This document shows positions 5,564-6,301 of a stretch of DNA of 6,301 nucleotides, one piece after another (position 1 is the first letter of the stretch; each line of letters opens with the position of its first letter). The DNA is from DUZB01 sp964407525 (GTDB lineage: Bacteria > Desulfobacterota > DSM-4660 > Desulfatiglandales > Desulfatiglandaceae): positions 1-6,301 of the forward strand of contig CAYOWC010000286.1 of the NCBI GenBank assembly GCA_964407525.1. The letters are read 5' to 3'. Below the pieces are notes generated by a model. That model did no database searches, was not told the origin of the DNA, and saw nothing but the letters and a program-made list of their open reading frames with translations. The position numbers and the translations under genes were made by a program.

Positions 5564-5606
5564 TTAACATGAGCCTAACAGAAATCTAACAATTCAGGAT
5601 TAGCAT
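5564..5606 (+). promoter_or_regulatory. Pho-box promoter of pstS
   Basis: TTAACA (5564-5569), CTAACA (5575-5580) and CTAACA (5586-5591) are 11 bp apart, the cleanest repeats in the window and closest to the consensus YTAACA. A -10-like TAGCAT (5601-5606) begins 15 bp after the last repeat starts. Predicted start is near 5613, giving a leader of about 76 nt. No clear terminator separates it from the porin gene, so some read-through from the porin transcript is possible. Confidence 0.8.
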
Positions 5607-5688
5607 ATTGTCAATGAAAAAGAGAGGAACTCATCACTGAGTGAGATGCTAAACCCTCATTTTAACAATCAATTTTATGGAGGAAAAA

Positions 5689-6301
5689 ATGAAAATCAAA
5701 AGTATCGTAATAGTGGTATGTTTCATCGCAGGGCTCTTTGCCGCAAATATGGCATGGGCAGGAAATATCGTTATCAAAGGATCCACGACGGTTCTCCCCG
5801 TCGCCCAGAAGGTGGCTGAGGCCTATATGAAACAGAACCCAGACATCAAAATTTCTATCTCCGGCGGTGGATCGGGTAACGGAATAAAGGCCCTCATAGA
5901 CGGCTCCACGGATATTGCGGACAGCTCGCGGTTCATCAAAGAGAAGGAAGTGAAACTTGCTGTCAAAAATGGGCGCTATCCTGTCCCATTTGCCGTAGCG
6001 TACGACTGTATCGTCCCAGTGGTGCATCCCACTAACTCTATCATGAATATCACCCTTTCTCAGCTCAAAGACGTTTACATGGGAAAGGTGAAGAACTGGA
6101 AAGAACTGGGGGGTCCTGACCGTCCGGTGGTGGTAATCTCCCGGGATACCTCTTCGGGAACCTACGAGGTCTGGGCCAAAAAGGTCATGACAAAAAAACG
6201 GGTCTATCCCGGCGCCCTCCTCCAGGCCTCCAACGGAGCCGTTTCCCAGGCCGTGGCCAAGAACAAAAACGCCATTGGCTATATCGGGATCGGATATATA
6301 A
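5689..6301 (+). CDS. pstS: PstS phosphate ABC transporter substrate-binding protein, 3' end beyond window
   Basis: This is the periplasmic protein that binds inorganic phosphate and delivers it to the PstCAB transporter. 204 codons are present, still open at the right edge; short PstS proteins of this type are usually around 270-290 residues, so about three quarters is seen. MKIKSIVIVVCFIAGLFAANMAWA is a signal peptide with an AxA cleavage site after residue 24, and no lipobox. Ligand-binding loops are visible: GSTTVLP (31-37), SGGGSGNGI (58-66), DIADSSR (75-81) and RDTSSGTYE (152-160). A late NAIGYIG segment is also typical. The start is fixed by GGAGG (5679-5683) five bases before the ATG. 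The strong Pho box upstream and phoBR earlier support a phosphate role over molybdate or sulfate binding. Confidence 0.93.
   Translation, partial: MKIKSIVIVVCFIAGLFAANMAWAGNIVIKGSTTVLPVAQKVAEAYMKQNPDIKISISGGGSGNGIKALIDGSTDIADSSRFIKEKEVKLAVKNGRYPVPFAVAYDCIVPVVHPTNSIMNITLSQLKDVYMGKVKNWKELGGPDRPVVVISRDTSSGTYEVWAKKVMTKKRVYPGALLQASNGAVSQAVAKNKNAIGYIGIGYI

Noticed and set aside
5614..5640. Eight-codon ORF at the predicted pstS mRNA 5' end
   Set aside because: It starts at about the predicted first base, without an SD; no evidence for translation.
5662..6027. Minus-strand frame over pstS
   Set aside because: The + strand clearly encodes a signal peptide and PstS ligand loops in the same interval.

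Overview
The window is a phosphate-starvation (Pho) regulon locus. All recognisable genes lie on the + strand: phoB (response regulator), phoR (sensor kinase), psiE (small membrane protein) followed by an unrecognised 78-residue gene, a signal-peptide-bearing outer-membrane porin, and the first ~204 codons of pstS (periplasmic phosphate-binding protein), which runs off the right edge. The porin type (N-terminal coiled coil, 'putative porin' style), the PhoR with a periplasmic domain, the moderate GC content and the long AT-rich intergenic regions suggest a deltaproteobacterium (Desulfobacterota), perhaps a sulfate-reducer relative. This placement is an inference from style, not a database match.

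Layout: 1-33 is the tail of an upstream intergenic region. 34-76 is the phoB promoter with three 11-bp-spaced Pho repeats. phoB is 109-795 and phoR is 981-2756. The 185-bp phoB-phoR gap is almost entirely a 175-bp MITE-like palindromic element (about 800-974) flanked by a perfect 7-bp direct repeat, TGAGTTA. Removing the element and one repeat copy leaves phoB and phoR three bases apart, with an AAGGAG ribosome-binding site six bases before the phoR ATG. The insertion therefore appears to have split phoR from its own Shine-Dalgarno sequence. 2757-3029 is non-coding and holds a solitary copy of the element's 14-bp end. A Pho promoter (3030-3072) drives psiE (TTG start at 3112) and the tightly coupled small gene (3588-3824). 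A C-rich, G-poor stretch after that (3864-3951) looks like a Rho-loading site. A four-repeat Pho promoter (4000-4053) drives the porin, whose leader carries an orphan, near-perfect anti-SD match. A three-repeat Pho promoter (5564-5606) drives pstS.

How the parts work together: PhoR senses phosphate limitation and phosphorylates PhoB. PhoB should bind repeats of consensus YTAACA spaced 11 bp apart. In all four promoters the last repeat starts exactly 15 bp upstream of a -10-like hexamer, which suggests class II-style activation in place of a -35 element. The predicted outputs are the regulator itself, an outer-membrane channel, the periplasmic Pi-binding protein of the Pst transporter, PsiE, and an uncharacterised small protein. 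The repeats resemble the TTAACA-type repeats described for Bacillus PhoP more than the E. coli CTGTCAT box, and the PhoB recognition helix lacks the E. coli Arg-Arg pair.
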